Origin: Mesorhizobium sophorae
Lineage (GTDB): Bacteria > Pseudomonadota > Alphaproteobacteria > Rhizobiales > Rhizobiaceae
NCBI RefSeq assembly: GCF_002270415.1
Contig: NZ_NNRI01000007.1
Location: forward strand, 310,001 to 374,000
Direction of reading: 5' to 3'
DNA length: 64,000 bases
Shown here: positions 43,079-52,596 of the stretch, piece by piece
Layout: every line of letters begins with the position of its first letter
How positions within the stretch are numbered: the first letter of the stretch is position 1
The notes under the pieces: model-generated
Database searches by the model: none
The model's input: the letters and a program-made list of their open reading frames with translations, nothing else
What the model was told of the DNA's origin: nothing
Translations under genes and position numbers: made by a program

Positions 43079-44608
43079 ATGACAATCAACAGACGCGAAT
43101 TGCTCGGATACAGTGCCGCGGCACTGGGGGCGGCCGCTATCGGCCTGCCGCAGATCGCCAAGGCCGCTGCCGGCGAACTGACCATCGCCTACAACGTCAA
43201 CCTGCCGTCCTGGGATCCGACGACCGGACCTTCGGCGGTCAACCCGACGATCCAGGGCCTCTACCAGTCGGTGTTCGACCAGTTCATCCCGCAAAAGCCG
43301 GACCTTTCCTTTGCGCCCGGCCTGCTCACCGAATGGGGCTGGAACGACGACCGCACGAAGATCATGATGACAGTGCGCGAAGGCGTGACCTGGCATGACG
43401 GGTCGCCGTTCACGGCCGAGGACGTGGTCTGGTCGCTGCAGCGGGCGGGTGACGAAAAGACTGGCAACCCGATCCAGTTCGTCTGGAAGAACGTCAGCAA
43501 TTTCAAGATCGACGGCAACAAGATCACCGGCGATGTCGTGCAGTTCGACCCGGTGTATTTCAAATGGATGTCGTTCCTGACCGGCTACATCATGCCCAAG
43601 GCCTATTACGAGAAAGTGGGTGCGGAAGGTTTTGAGAAGGCGCCGGTCGGCACCGGCCCCTACATGGTGGAAAAATTCGAGCGCAACGCCTTCTTGCGGC
43701 TGAAAGCCAATCCGAACTACTGGGGCGGCAAGCCGGCCTTCGAGAATGTGACGATCAAGTTCGTTGCCGATGCGGCGAGCCGGGTCGCCGAAATCGAGTC
43801 CGGCTCCTCTCAGGTGACGCTCGAAATCCCATATGAGGAGTACGACCGGCTGATCGCCAAGGAAGGGCTTGCCGGCTCGTGCAAGAACGTCTCCGATATC
43901 GGCATGATCTTCTTCAACGACATCGAGGCGATGCTGGATAAGAACGTCCGCCAGGCAGCCGTGATGTCGATCGACAAGAAGCTGCTGGTCGACCGCCTGC
44001 TGCGCGGCTACGGCCAGCCGATCGACACGCTGGAGACGCCGGAATACACGGCTTACGATGCGTCGATCAAGGTCGAGCACAATCCGGAAAAGGCCAAGGA
44101 ACTGCTCGCTGCTTCCGGCTATTCGCCGGAAAAGCCGGTCAAGTTCACGATACAGACGACCAAGGGCTTCAAGCCCAAGGACTATGAGATGATCCAGGCG
44201 ATCGTCGGCATGTGGCGCAAGGTCGGCATCGAGGCGACGATCGAGGTCTACGAGATCGCCAAGCACTACGAACTGCGCGCCGCCGACAAGCTGGCGCCGG
44301 CCGCCTTCTACAATTGGGGCAATGCCATCGGCGATCCGACCACCTCGACCGGTTTCGCCATGTATGGCCCGAGCCCGCATTCGGTGTGGGACAGCCAGGA
44401 CCTGATCGACATGATCAACCCGCTATGGGGCGAGAAGGACGAGGCCAAGCGCATTGCCGGCTGGAAGGCGGTCGACAAATACATCGCCGAGCAGGCCTAT
44501 GTGCTGCCGCTGATGCAGTATGCGCAGCCGATCGTGCATGCCAAGGGCGTCAATGTCGTGCAGCACGTGTCCGGCGCGTTGCTGCCGGCCCTGATGACTC
44601 CGGCCTGA
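43079..44608 (+). CDS. Peptide/opine-type ABC substrate-binding protein, Tat-exported
   Basis: Family-5 solute-binding protein of 509 residues. The N-terminus MTINRRELLGYSAAALGAAAIGLPQIAKA has the RR motif and hydrophobic stretch of a Tat signal. WDGSPFTAEDVVWSLQR is the class signature (here WHDGSPFTAEDVVWSLQR). It binds a peptide-like or hydrophobic ligand in the periplasm for the following DppBCDF-like transporter. Given the neighbouring catabolic genes, an aromatic amino acid or indole conjugate is a possible ligand, unproven. A GGGGAACG ribosome-binding site precedes the ATG. A hairpin follows the stop. Confidence 0.88.
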   Translation: MTINRRELLGYSAAALGAAAIGLPQIAKAAAGELTIAYNVNLPSWDPTTGPSAVNPTIQGLYQSVFDQFIPQKPDLSFAPGLLTEWGWNDDRTKIMMTVREGVTWHDGSPFTAEDVVWSLQRAGDEKTGNPIQFVWKNVSNFKIDGNKITGDVVQFDPVYFKWMSFLTGYIMPKAYYEKVGAEGFEKAPVGTGPYMVEKFERNAFLRLKANPNYWGGKPAFENVTIKFVADAASRVAEIESGSSQVTLEIPYEEYDRLIAKEGLAGSCKNVSDIGMIFFNDIEAMLDKNVRQAAVMSIDKKLLVDRLLRGYGQPIDTLETPEYTAYDASIKVEHNPEKAKELLAASGYSPEKPVKFTIQTTKGFKPKDYEMIQAIVGMWRKVGIEATIEVYEIAKHYELRAADKLAPAAFYNWGNAIGDPTTSTGFAMYGPSPHSVWDSQDLIDMINPLWGEKDEAKRIAGWKAVDKYIAEQAYVLPLMQYAQPIVHAKGVNVVQHVSGALLPALMTPA

Positions 44609-44626
44609 TATCGGCCTGGGATTGCC

Positions 44627-44652
44627 GCGCGCCGTCCATCGAGACGGCGCGC
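44627..44652 (+). terminator. Intercistronic stem-loop between binding protein and permease
   Basis: A perfect 10-bp stem (GCGCGCCGTC with GACGGCGCGC) and a 6-base loop, followed by a short ATTT. It is too weakly T-rich for full termination; it probably lets the binding protein be made in excess over the permeases, as common in ABC operons. Confidence 0.7.
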
Positions 44653-44698
44653 ATTTCCTATCCGGCATACGAGCCAGCTGGCTCCTGCAAAGATTTAC

Positions 44699-45706
44699 AT
44701 GCTTCTGCAAAGATTCCTGATCCGTCTTCTGACGATGCTGGTGACGCTGTTCGGCGTTGCCGTCGTCGTCTTTGTCGTGATCCGCGTTGCTCCGGGCGAT
44801 CCGATCGCGATGATGCTGCCGCCCGGCGCCACGGACGCCGACATCGCCCGGCTGCGCGCACTCTATGGGCTCGACAAGACCATCGTGCAGCAGTTCTTCA
44901 TCTGGCTGTCCGGCGTTGTCAGGGGCGATTTCGGCACCTCGATCTCGCTGCGGCAGGATGTTCTCAGTCTTGTCTTCAACCGGCTGCCGGCGACGCTGGA
45001 ACTCGCCATCGTCGCTCTGTTGATGGCGGTGGCGATCGGCGGCACGACTGCGATCCTCGGTGCGCGCGAACGCGGCACGGCGGTCGAGGCCGGCATCGAT
45101 ATCGCCAGCGGTGCCGCGCTTTCCATTCCCGACTTCCTGTGGGGCCTGGTGCTGATCTTGCTGTTCGGCGTGCTGGTGCCGATCTTCGACATTTCCGGCC
45201 GGGTGTCGCCGCAGCTCGACCTGCCCTTCTTCACCCAGTTTTATCTGGCCGAGAGCATCCTGAGACTCCGCTTCGATCTCACCTGGGATCTCCTCAAACA
45301 CATGCTGATGCCGGCGGTTGCGCTGGCACTGCCGCTGGCGGCGATCATTTCGCAGTTGTTGAAACAGTCGCTGAAGGAAGTGCTCGACCTCGACTATGTC
45401 GTGCTGGCGCGGGTGAAAGGGTTTTCGGAAACGCAGGTCATCCTGCGCGAAGCGCTGAAGAACGCCGCCCTGCCGACACTGACGCTTGTCGGCGTGCAGT
45501 TCACCTTCCTGATCGGCGGCACGGTCATCGTCGAACGGCTGTTTTCCTATGAAGGCCTCGGCAATATGGCTATCGATGCCGTCATCAACCGCGACCTGCC
45601 GCTGATCCAGGGCATCGTGCTGGTGTTCGCGCTGCTGTTCGTATTGATCAACCTCACCGTCGACATGATGTATGCGCTGCTCAATCCGAGGCTGCGCCAT
45701 GGATGA
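44699..45706 (+). CDS. ABC transporter permease, DppB type
   Basis: Permease of 335 residues with the leading LLQRFLIRLLTMLVTLFGVAVVVFVVIRVAPGDP segment of OppB/DppB proteins and an EAA loop near residue 235 (LDLDYVVLARVKGFSETQVILREALKNAALPTLTL). Six membrane segments are apparent. It forms the channel with the next gene. The stop region overlaps the DppC start by 8 bp. Confidence 0.9.
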   Translation: MLLQRFLIRLLTMLVTLFGVAVVVFVVIRVAPGDPIAMMLPPGATDADIARLRALYGLDKTIVQQFFIWLSGVVRGDFGTSISLRQDVLSLVFNRLPATLELAIVALLMAVAIGGTTAILGARERGTAVEAGIDIASGAALSIPDFLWGLVLILLFGVLVPIFDISGRVSPQLDLPFFTQFYLAESILRLRFDLTWDLLKHMLMPAVALALPLAAIISQLLKQSLKEVLDLDYVVLARVKGFSETQVILREALKNAALPTLTLVGVQFTFLIGGTVIVERLFSYEGLGNMAIDAVINRDLPLIQGIVLVFALLFVLINLTVDMMYALLNPRLRHG

Positions 45707-46547
45707 GAGGCGCGCTCCGAGGCGTGGCGTATCCCCGCGCTTGTGGCTGGCCGGCGGCTGGTTGCTACTGGCGCTGCTGGCCGCGATCTTCGCGCCACTG
45801 GTCGCTCCGCAGGATCCGCTGGCGCAGGATTTGATGCTGGAGCGGCTGCCGCCGTTCTGGCTTGATGGAGCCGAGCCCGGCTATTGGCTCGGCACCGACA
45901 GCCTCGGCCGCGATCTGTTGTCTCGGCTGATCTTCGGCGGCCGTATTGCCTTCATCGTCGCCTTCGCCGCCGCCATCGCCACGTGCCTCGTCGGCTCGAC
46001 GCTCGGGCTGATATCAGGCTATTTCGGCGGCTGGGCCGACCGCATCATCTCGCGCATCGTCGACGTCTGGATGGCCTTCCCGCCGGTGCTGTTCGCCATC
46101 CTGCTGGTCGCCGTGCTCGGCACCGGGCTCAGCTCCGTCATCATCGCCATCGCCGTCATCGACTGGACGCGTTTCTGCCGGGTGATCCGGGCCGAGACGA
46201 TGGGCCAGTCGCGCATGGACTATGTCGAGAATGCCCGCATCGCCGGCTATGGCCGCATCGGCATCATGCTGCGCGAAGTGCTGCCCAATGTGGTGCCGTC
46301 GATCGTGGCGCTGCTCTCGCTGGAAATGGGCATCGCCGTCATCGTCGAGGCGATCCTCTCCTTCGTCAATCTGTCGATCTCGACCGACGATCCGACCTGG
46401 GGCGGTATCATCGCCGAGGGCCGGATTTCCATCCACCAGGCCTGGTGGGTGCTGGTGTTTCCGCTGATCACGCTGATCCTGACGGTGCTGTCGTTCAGCC
46501 AGTTCGGCGAGGCGTTGAAGACGCGTTTCGACCCGGTGCTGCGATGA
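45699..46547 (+). CDS. ABC transporter permease, DppC type
   Basis: Permease of 282 residues. The N-terminal membrane segment (LWLAGGWLLLALLAAIFAPLVAP) is followed by WLGTDSLGRDLLSRLIFGGR, the conserved GTDxxGRD motif, and an EAA loop (RAETMGQSRMDYVENARIAGYGR). The ATG at 45699 overlaps the previous gene. Its own stop overlaps the ATPase start by ATGA, so the four transport genes are one translational unit. Confidence 0.9.
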   Translation: MDERRAPRRGVSPRLWLAGGWLLLALLAAIFAPLVAPQDPLAQDLMLERLPPFWLDGAEPGYWLGTDSLGRDLLSRLIFGGRIAFIVAFAAAIATCLVGSTLGLISGYFGGWADRIISRIVDVWMAFPPVLFAILLVAVLGTGLSSVIIAIAVIDWTRFCRVIRAETMGQSRMDYVENARIAGYGRIGIMLREVLPNVVPSIVALLSLEMGIAVIVEAILSFVNLSISTDDPTWGGIIAEGRISIHQAWWVLVFPLITLILTVLSFSQFGEALKTRFDPVLR

Positions 46548-47422
46548 GCGCTTGTCTCGACATCAGGGACTTGAGCGCCGTGCTGCCGAACGGCCAGCGC
46601 GTGCTGCGCTCGGTGTCGCTCTCCGTGCAACCGGGAGAGGTCCGCGCGCTGGTTGGCGAGAGCGGCGCCGGCAAGACGATGATCGGCAAGGCGGTGCTTG
46701 GCGTCTTGCCGTCGAGCGTGCGCATTGTCGAGGGCGACATGCTGCTTGAAGGCGAAGACCTCGGCAGGTTGGAGCCAAAGGCAAGGCGCACGCTGATCGG
46801 TGCACGCACGGCGCTGATCCCGCAGGACCCGCTGACCGCGCTCAACCCGTCACGTCGCATCGGTTCGCAGATGACCGACCGGCTGGTGCGGATCCTGGGC
46901 TGGAGCGGTGAGAGGGCCGATACCCGAATTCGCCAGTTGCTCGACGAGGTGCAGATCCGCGACCCCGATCGCGTGCTGAAGAGCTACCCGCACGAGCTTT
47001 CCGGCGGGATGCGCCAGCGCGTGCTGATCGCTGCCGCCTTCGCCGCCGAACCACGGCTGATCGTCGCGGACGAACCGACCACTGCACTCGACGTCACCGT
47101 GCAGAAGCAGATCCTGCGGCTGATCGCGCAGTTGCAGCGCGACCACGGCACGGCGATCCTGTTCGTCACCCATGATCTCGGCGTCGTCGCCAAGATCAGC
47201 CAGAAAGTTTCGGTGCTCTATGCCGGCAAGGTGGTCGAAGAGGCCGAGACTGCTGCCCTCTTCGCTGCCCCACAACACCCCTACACGCGGGCGCTGATGG
47301 CCGCCACACCGCGCTACACCGATCCGTTCGCCTCGCTGAAGCCGGTGGACGAGGCGGTCCTGGCCGGGCTTGCCGCCGAGATCGCCGCCGCCGACCAGGC
47401 CTGGAGGCGTCCCCATGGCTGA
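46544..47422 (+). CDS. ABC transporter ATPase, DppD type
   Basis: Nucleotide-binding subunit of 292 residues: Walker A GESGAGKT (near 40-47), signature LSGGMRQRV, Walker B RLIVADEP and the NPxxYTRaLM C-terminal motif typical of peptide transporters (APQHPYTRALMAATPR). The ATG at 46544 overlaps the permease stop. It pairs with the following DppF-type ATPase, whose start overlaps its stop by 8 bp. Confidence 0.9.
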   Translation: MSACLDIRDLSAVLPNGQRVLRSVSLSVQPGEVRALVGESGAGKTMIGKAVLGVLPSSVRIVEGDMLLEGEDLGRLEPKARRTLIGARTALIPQDPLTALNPSRRIGSQMTDRLVRILGWSGERADTRIRQLLDEVQIRDPDRVLKSYPHELSGGMRQRVLIAAAFAAEPRLIVADEPTTALDVTVQKQILRLIAQLQRDHGTAILFVTHDLGVVAKISQKVSVLYAGKVVEEAETAALFAAPQHPYTRALMAATPRYTDPFASLKPVDEAVLAGLAAEIAAADQAWRRPHG

Positions 47423-48248
47423 GCCGCTGTTCAAGGTGCGCGGGCTGAAGGTCGCGCTGCCCGACATGACACGCAAGCCGCTGATCGGCCGCGCGCCGCT
47501 GGCCGAGATCTTGAAAGGCCTGGACTTCGACCTGCCCAGGGGCTCGGTGACCGGCATTGTCGGCGAATCCGGATCGGGCAAGTCGACCCTCGGCCGCGCC
47601 CTGGTGCGCCTGCTGGAACCCAGCGCCGGCAGCATCAACTTCGACGGCCGCGACATCACCCATCTGTCGGAAGCGGAACTCAGGCCATTGCGCCGCGACC
47701 TGCAGATGATCTTCCAGGATCCGATGTCGTCACTCAACCCGCGCCGCACCATCGCCAGCATCATCGCCGCACCACTGAAGCAGAATGGCCTTGGCGACAA
47801 TCTGAAGGCGCGCGTCGCCGAGGCCTTGCTGCGCGTCGGCCTGCCGCAGAGCTTCGCCAGCCGCTACCGCCACGAACTGTCGGGAGGCCAACGCCAGCGC
47901 GTCGGCATTGCGCGCGCGCTGGCGCTGTCGCCGAAATTCGTGCTCGCCGACGAGATCGTCTCCGGCCTCGACGTGTCGACCCAGGCGCAGATCCTGACCT
48001 TGCTGGAGAAGCTTGCGGCCGAGATGGGCCTGACCGTCGCCTTCATCAGCCACGATCTGTCTGTCATTCGGAGGCTATGCCGGCAAGTGATCGTCATGCG
48101 CGAAGGTGTGATCGTTGAAGCGAGCGCCACCGACGCCCTGTTCGACAACCCCCGGCAAAGCTACACGCGCGACCTGATAGCAGCCATTCCGCTGCCCGAA
48201 ATCGATGCCGGCTGGCTGGACATTTCTTCCGCCGCCAAGGCGACATGA
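47415..48248 (+). CDS. ABC transporter ATPase, DppF type
   Basis: Second nucleotide-binding subunit, 277 residues: Walker [25 protein letters not shown], Walker B KFVLADEIVSGLD and DNPRQSYTRDLI. Note DEIVSG where most homologues have DEPVSA; the Walker B Asp-Glu is kept, so activity is expected. It ends the transport operon; the periplasmic VOC gene starts 79 bp later. Confidence 0.9.
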   Translation: MAEPLFKVRGLKVALPDMTRKPLIGRAPLAEILKGLDFDLPRGSVTGIVGESGSGKSTLGRALVRLLEPSAGSINFDGRDITHLSEAELRPLRRDLQMIFQDPMSSLNPRRTIASIIAAPLKQNGLGDNLKARVAEALLRVGLPQSFASRYRHELSGGQRQRVGIARALALSPKFVLADEIVSGLDVSTQAQILTLLEKLAAEMGLTVAFISHDLSVIRRLCRQVIVMREGVIVEASATDALFDNPRQSYTRDLIAAIPLPEIDAGWLDISSAAKAT

Positions 48249-48327
48249 ATGCATACGCACGCCGAAAAGCGGGCCTCGGATGTGCGACGGGCAAATGACC
48301 AGGCCCCGCCCATGGAGGAGGACTGAC

Positions 48328-48927
48328 ATGAAGACGATACTTCGAAACGCCGCGCTCACCGCCGCTATCCTTGGCAGCGCCGGCATTGCCACCGCCAGCT
48401 CGATCCCCGGCATGCGCGGCCACGATCACACCGGCATTACCGTTCCCGACATGAAGCAGGCGGTCGACTTCTTCACCGAAGTCGTCGGCTGCAAGAAGGC
48501 GATGTCGTTCGGTCCGTTCGCCGACGACAAGGGCACCTTCATGCAGGATGTGCTGGGCGTCGACAAGAAGGCGGTGATCGAGCAGATCACCATGGTTCGC
48601 TGCGGCAGCGGATCGAACATCGAACTGTTCAAATACACCGCGCCCGACCAGAAGGATCTGACACCGAAGAACAGCGACATAGGCGGCTTCCACATCGCCT
48701 TCTATGTCGATGACGTCGCCGCCGCCAAAGCCTATCTCGACGCCAAGGGCGTCAAGACGCGCATGGGGCCGATACCGGTTTCCGAAGGGCCGGCCGCCGG
48801 CCAGACCATTCTCTATTTCCAGGCGCCGTGGGGTCTGCAACTGGAAGCGATCAGCTACCCCTCGGGGATGGCTTACGAGAAAGGCGCCGAGACCGTGCTG
48901 TGGAGCCCGAAGAACCCGGAAAAATGA
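48328..48927 (+). CDS. Exported VOC/glyoxalase-fold protein
   Basis: Protein of 199 residues with a signal peptide (LRNAALTAAILGSAGIATASS) before a VOC domain: HDHTGITVPDMKQAVDFFTEVVGCKKAM, and GGFHIAFYVDDVAAAKAYLDAKGVKTRMGP, then ILYFQAPWGLQLEAISYP. The two betaalphabetabetabeta modules carry His-Glu type metal ligands (H in the first, H of FHIAF in the second, E of QLEAI). VOC enzymes act as dioxygenases, isomerases or lyases, and location outside the cytoplasm is unusual. A GGAGGA site precedes the ATG. It lies after the transporter operon and before the hairpin at 48933. Confidence 0.8.
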   Translation: MKTILRNAALTAAILGSAGIATASSIPGMRGHDHTGITVPDMKQAVDFFTEVVGCKKAMSFGPFADDKGTFMQDVLGVDKKAVIEQITMVRCGSGSNIELFKYTAPDQKDLTPKNSDIGGFHIAFYVDDVAAAKAYLDAKGVKTRMGPIPVSEGPAAGQTILYFQAPWGLQLEAISYPSGMAYEKGAETVLWSPKNPEK

Positions 48928-48932
48928 TTGGA

Positions 48933-48966
48933 AGGCGCGCTTGCGCAACGTCACGCAAGCGCGCCT
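48933..48966 (+). terminator. Strong stem-loop after the VOC gene
   Basis: A 13-bp perfect stem (AGGCGCGCTTGCG with its complement) and an 8-base loop directly follow the VOC stop. No T run follows, so it is either a Rho-dependent end or an mRNA-stabilising hairpin closing the ABC-VOC transcript. Confidence 0.65.
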
Positions 48967-49000
48967 CCGTGATATCCAGATAATCATTTCGATATGAAAC

Positions 49001-49013
49001 TTTAAGCTTGAAA
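49001..49013. promoter_or_regulatory. Candidate MarR operator upstream of the aminobenzoyl-CoA operon
   Basis: TTTAAGCTTGAAA, a near-perfect palindrome around AAGCTT, lies 55 bp before the ATG of the fused monooxygenase/reductase gene. It matches the motif at 41363, 56159 and 57055. It probably represses this promoter until a CoA ester or free aromatic acid is present. Confidence 0.6.
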
Positions 49014-49067
49014 TAATTTGTCGCCGGCGCGATACTGGGGCCAGCAAGCGAAGAGGAGATCGCACAG

Positions 49068-51362
49068 ATGAAGGTTGCGGTTCTCGGCGGCGGACCAGCC
49101 GGCCTCTACTTTGCCATCTCGATGAAGCTGAGGGACGCCGCGCACGAGGTGACGGTGTTCGAGCGCAACCGCGCCGACGACACGTTCGGGTGGGGCGTCG
49201 TGCTGTCGGCCGAGACGCTCGACAATTTGTCGAAGAACGATCCGGTCAGCGCCGTCTGGATCAAGAAGCATTTTGCCTACTGGGACGATATCGCCGTCAT
49301 CCATGACGGTGTGCGCACGGTTTCGACCGGCCATGGATTCTGCGGCATCGGCCGCAAGCGGCTGCTGGTCCTGCTGCAGCGGCGTGCGCGCGAACTCGGC
49401 GTCAAGCTGATGTTCGAGACCGACATCGCCGATCCGCGGCCCTATATGGAGACGCACGATCTTGTCGTCGCCGCCGACGGCCTGAATTCCAAAGCGCGCA
49501 ACACCTTCGTCGACGTCTTCAAGCCCGACATCGACACCCGCAAGTGCAAGTTCGTCTGGCTCGGCACCAACCAGAAATTCGACGACGCTTTCACCTTCAT
49601 CTTCGAGAAAACCGAGCATGGCTGGGTGTGGGCGCACGCCTACCAGTTCGACAGCGACACCGCGACCTTCATCGTCGAGTGCAGCGAACAGACTTGGGCT
49701 GCTTTCGGCTTCGGCACGATGTCGCAGCAGGAATCGATCGCCGTCTGCGAGCGCATTTTTGCCAAGCATCTTGGCGGCCATGCACTAATGACCAATGCCA
49801 ACCATATTCGTGGTTCGGCCTGGATCAATTTCCCGCGCGTGCTGTGCGAACGCTGGTCCTACAAGAACCTGGCGCTGATGGGCGATGCTGCCGCATCGGC
49901 GCATTTCTCGATCGGCTCCGGTACCAAGCTGGCGCTGGAAAGTGCCGTGGCGCTGGCAGAGTATGTCGAGTCCGAGCCGGACCTCGACGCCGCGTTCCGC
50001 AAATATGAAGATGCCCGCCGCACCGAGGTGCTGAAGCTGCAATCGGCGGCACGCAATTCGCTCGAATGGTTCGAGGAGGTCGAGCGCTATCTCGGCCTCG
50101 ACCCAGTGCAGTTCAACTATTCGCTTTTGACCCGCTCGCAACGCATCAGCCACGAGAATTTGCGGTTGCGCGATGCCGCATGGTTGGGCGGCGCGGAGGA
50201 ATGGTTCCAGCGCCAGGCGGGTGCCGGCGGCAACAGCCTGCGCCGCGCGCCGATGTTCGCGCCGTTCAAGCTGCGCGACATGACACTGCAGAACCGCATC
50301 GTCGTCTCGCCAATGGCACAGTACAAGGCTGTCGACGGCTGTCCGACCGACTGGCATTTCACCCACTATGCCGAGCGCGCCAAGGGTGGCGCTGGCCTCA
50401 TCTATATCGAGATGACCTGCGTCAGTCCCGAGGGCCGCATCACACCAGGCTGTCCCGGCTTCTATGCGCCCGAACATGAGGTGGCATGGAGGCGGCTGGT
50501 CGATTTCGTCCATACAGAGACAGAGGCGAAGATCTGCGCCCAGATCGGTCACTCAGGCGCCAAGGGTTCGACCCGGCTCGGCTGGGAAGGCACCGATGTG
50601 CCGCTGCCCTCAGGCAACTGGCCTGTAATGGCCGCATCGGCCGTTGCATGGTCGCCGCAGAACCAGGTGCCGAAGGCCATGGACCGCGCCGACATGGACA
50701 AAGTGCGCGACGAATTCGTGGCCTCGGCCGAAATGGCTGATCGTTGTGGCTTCGACATGCTCGAGATCCATGCCGCGCACGGCTATCTGCTGTCGTCCTT
50801 CATCACGCCGGTCACCAACCGGCGCGCGGATGCCTATGGCGGCTCGCTCGAAAACCGCATGCGCTATCCCCTGGAAATCTTCCGCGCGGTGCGCGCCGCC
50901 TGGCCAGCTGAGAAGCCGATCTCGATGCGCATTTCTGCCAATGACTGGGTCGGCATCGAGGGCGTCACCCCGGCCGACGCGGTCGAAATCGCACGGCTGC
51001 TGCATGAGGCCGGTGTCGACATCTGCGACGTTTCGGCCGGCCAGACTTCGGCATTGGCAAAGCCGGTCTACGGCCGCATGTTTCAGACACCGTTTTCCGA
51101 CCGCATCCGCAATGAGGTCGGCATGGCGACGATGGCGGTCGGCAACATCTACGAGCCGGACCATGTCAATTCGATCCTGATGGCCGGCCGCGCCGATCTC
51201 GTGGCGCTGGCTCGGCCGCATCTCGCCGATCCCTACTGGACACTGCATGCGGCGGTGACGCTCGGCGACCGCGGTGTCAAATGGCCGGATCCGTATCTGC
51301 CCGGGCGCGACCAGCTCTACCGGCTGGCCGAGCGCGACGCCGCGGCGGGGCTGAAAGTATGA
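49068..51362 (+). CDS. Fused 2-aminobenzoyl-CoA monooxygenase/reductase (salicylyl-CoA 5-hydroxylase/oxidoreductase type)
   Basis: Two-domain flavoprotein of 764 residues. Residues 1-390 are an FAD aromatic monooxygenase ([13 protein letters not shown] at 5-17, [10 protein letters not shown] near 145, and [19 protein letters not shown], the second FAD motif, near 270). From about residue 400 the protein becomes an Old Yellow Enzyme-like NADH:flavin oxidoreductase ([53 protein letters not shown]). This fusion is known for 2-aminobenzoyl-CoA monooxygenase/reductase of aerobic anthranilate breakdown and the related salicylyl-CoA 5-hydroxylase. It hydroxylates and partly reduces the ring of an aryl-CoA. 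SDR, marR, hydratase and dehydrogenase genes follow in overlapping order. Confidence 0.88.
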   Translation: MKVAVLGGGPAGLYFAISMKLRDAAHEVTVFERNRADDTFGWGVVLSAETLDNLSKNDPVSAVWIKKHFAYWDDIAVIHDGVRTVSTGHGFCGIGRKRLLVLLQRRARELGVKLMFETDIADPRPYMETHDLVVAADGLNSKARNTFVDVFKPDIDTRKCKFVWLGTNQKFDDAFTFIFEKTEHGWVWAHAYQFDSDTATFIVECSEQTWAAFGFGTMSQQESIAVCERIFAKHLGGHALMTNANHIRGSAWINFPRVLCERWSYKNLALMGDAAASAHFSIGSGTKLALESAVALAEYVESEPDLDAAFRKYEDARRTEVLKLQSAARNSLEWFEEVERYLGLDPVQFNYSLLTRSQRISHENLRLRDAAWLGGAEEWFQRQAGAGGNSLRRAPMFAPFKLRDMTLQNRIVVSPMAQYKAVDGCPTDWHFTHYAERAKGGAGLIYIEMTCVSPEGRITPGCPGFYAPEHEVAWRRLVDFVHTETEAKICAQIGHSGAKGSTRLGWEGTDVPLPSGNWPVMAASAVAWSPQNQVPKAMDRADMDKVRDEFVASAEMADRCGFDMLEIHAAHGYLLSSFITPVTNRRADAYGGSLENRMRYPLEIFRAVRAAWPAEKPISMRISANDWVGIEGVTPADAVEIARLLHEAGVDICDVSAGQTSALAKPVYGRMFQTPFSDRIRNEVGMATMAVGNIYEPDHVNSILMAGRADLVALARPHLADPYWTLHAAVTLGDRGVKWPDPYLPGRDQLYRLAERDAAAGLKV

Positions 51363-52132
51363 GCGCCGCTGCAACGATTGCCGGTAAGCATGCACTGGTT
51401 ACCGGCGGCGGCTCCGGCGTCGGCCGGGCCATCGCGCTGGCGCTGGCGGGCGCAGGCATCGACGTGACCATTTGCGGCCGCCGCGACGCGGAGCTCGCCA
51501 AGGTCGCCAAGGAGAGCGACCGCATCTTCGGCATTGCCGCCGACGTCACCAATGAGGCGACAATGGCGTCGCTTTACGAGACTGCCGAAGCCGCGCGCGG
51601 CCCCTTCGACATCGTCGTCGCCAATGCCGGCATGGCCGGCAGTACACCGGCGCACAAGACCACCCTTGCCGACTGGCAGCGGACGCTGGATGTGAACCTG
51701 ACCGGAGCCTTCCTGACAGTGAAGCCGGCGCTGGCCGGCATGGCGGTGCGAAAGACCGGCCGGATCGTGTTCGTTGCTTCCACCGCAGGCCTGAAGGGCT
51801 ACGCCTATGTTGCGCCCTATGTCGCCGCCAAGCATGGCGTCGTCGGCCTGATGCGGGCGCTGGCGGCCGAGACCGCCAAATCGGGCGTCACCGTCAACGC
51901 GGTGTGTCCGGGTTTCGTCGAGACCGAGATGCTGGAGGAATCCATCCAGCGTATCATAGACAAGACCGGCCGTTCAGCCGAGCAGGCACGGTCGAGCCTT
52001 GCCTCGACCAACCCGCAAGGCCGCTTCATCCAACCGCAAGAAGTTGCCGCCGCCGTGCTGTGGTTGTGCGGCGATGCCGCGGCGTCGATCACCGGACAAG
52101 CGATTTCCATTTCAGGAGGCGAAACATGGTAG
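51359..52132 (+). CDS. SDR-family oxidoreductase
   Basis: Short-chain dehydrogenase of 257 residues: [12 protein letters not shown] (nucleotide loop, near 17-28), NAG, and the catalytic Ser/Tyr-x-x-x-Lys in [22 protein letters not shown] (about 145-165). It probably acts on a hydroxyacyl-CoA in the ring-degradation route, in the way of 3-hydroxyacyl-CoA dehydrogenase. ATGA overlap with the monooxygenase stop and a 7-bp overlap with marR show a single operon. Confidence 0.88.
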   Translation: MSAAATIAGKHALVTGGGSGVGRAIALALAGAGIDVTICGRRDAELAKVAKESDRIFGIAADVTNEATMASLYETAEAARGPFDIVVANAGMAGSTPAHKTTLADWQRTLDVNLTGAFLTVKPALAGMAVRKTGRIVFVASTAGLKGYAYVAPYVAAKHGVVGLMRALAAETAKSGVTVNAVCPGFVETEMLEESIQRIIDKTGRSAEQARSSLASTNPQGRFIQPQEVAAAVLWLCGDAAASITGQAISISGGETW

Positions 52133-52596
52133 CCGGCCCCCTGCCCGCGCCGACCGGACCCGGCAAGGACCGGCTGCGTCTGTGGATACGGCTGCTGCGC
52201 GCCTCGCGCACGATCGAGGCCGAGCTGCGCGAGCGCCTGAAGAAGGACTTCAACACGACGCTGCCGCGCTTCGACGTGATGGCCGCACTCTATCGCGCGC
52301 CCGAAGGCATGCTGATGAGCGACCTGTCGCGCTTTCTTTTGGTATCGAACGGCAATGTCACTGGCATCGTCGATCGGCTGGTGTCGGAAGGGCTGGTTGC
52401 CCGTGCCCGCCGCAATGGCGACCGTCGCACCTCGATGGTGCGGCTGACCGAGGAAGGCTCGAAGGCTTTCGGCATCATCGCCGCGGCGCATGAAGGCTGG
52501 ATCGGTGAATTGCTGGGCAAGGTCAGCGAGGACGACGCGCGCCGGCTGACCGGCATGCTGACCTCGTTCCGCAGCAATTGGGAGGGACGCGAATGA
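52126..52596 (+). CDS. MarR-family transcriptional regulator (second)
   Basis: Winged-helix regulator of 156 residues: [94 protein letters not shown]. The [10 protein letters not shown] and [11 protein letters not shown] motifs mark the DNA-binding part. It is translated from inside the SDR gene's end and is embedded in the catabolic operon, as MarR repressors of aromatic CoA pathways often are. It and the MarR at 38412 are candidates for binding the shared palindromes. Confidence 0.88.
   Translation: MVAGPLPAPTGPGKDRLRLWIRLLRASRTIEAELRERLKKDFNTTLPRFDVMAALYRAPEGMLMSDLSRFLLVSNGNVTGIVDRLVSEGLVARARRNGDRRTSMVRLTEEGSKAFGIIAAAHEGWIGELLGKVSEDDARRLTGMLTSFRSNWEGRE

Noticed and set aside
41825..44380. 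851-codon leftward open frame
   Set aside because: It is the antisense shadow of the FAD oxidoreductase and binding-protein genes; its translation is Arg/Asp/His-rich without domains, as usual for complementary frames of high-GC genes.
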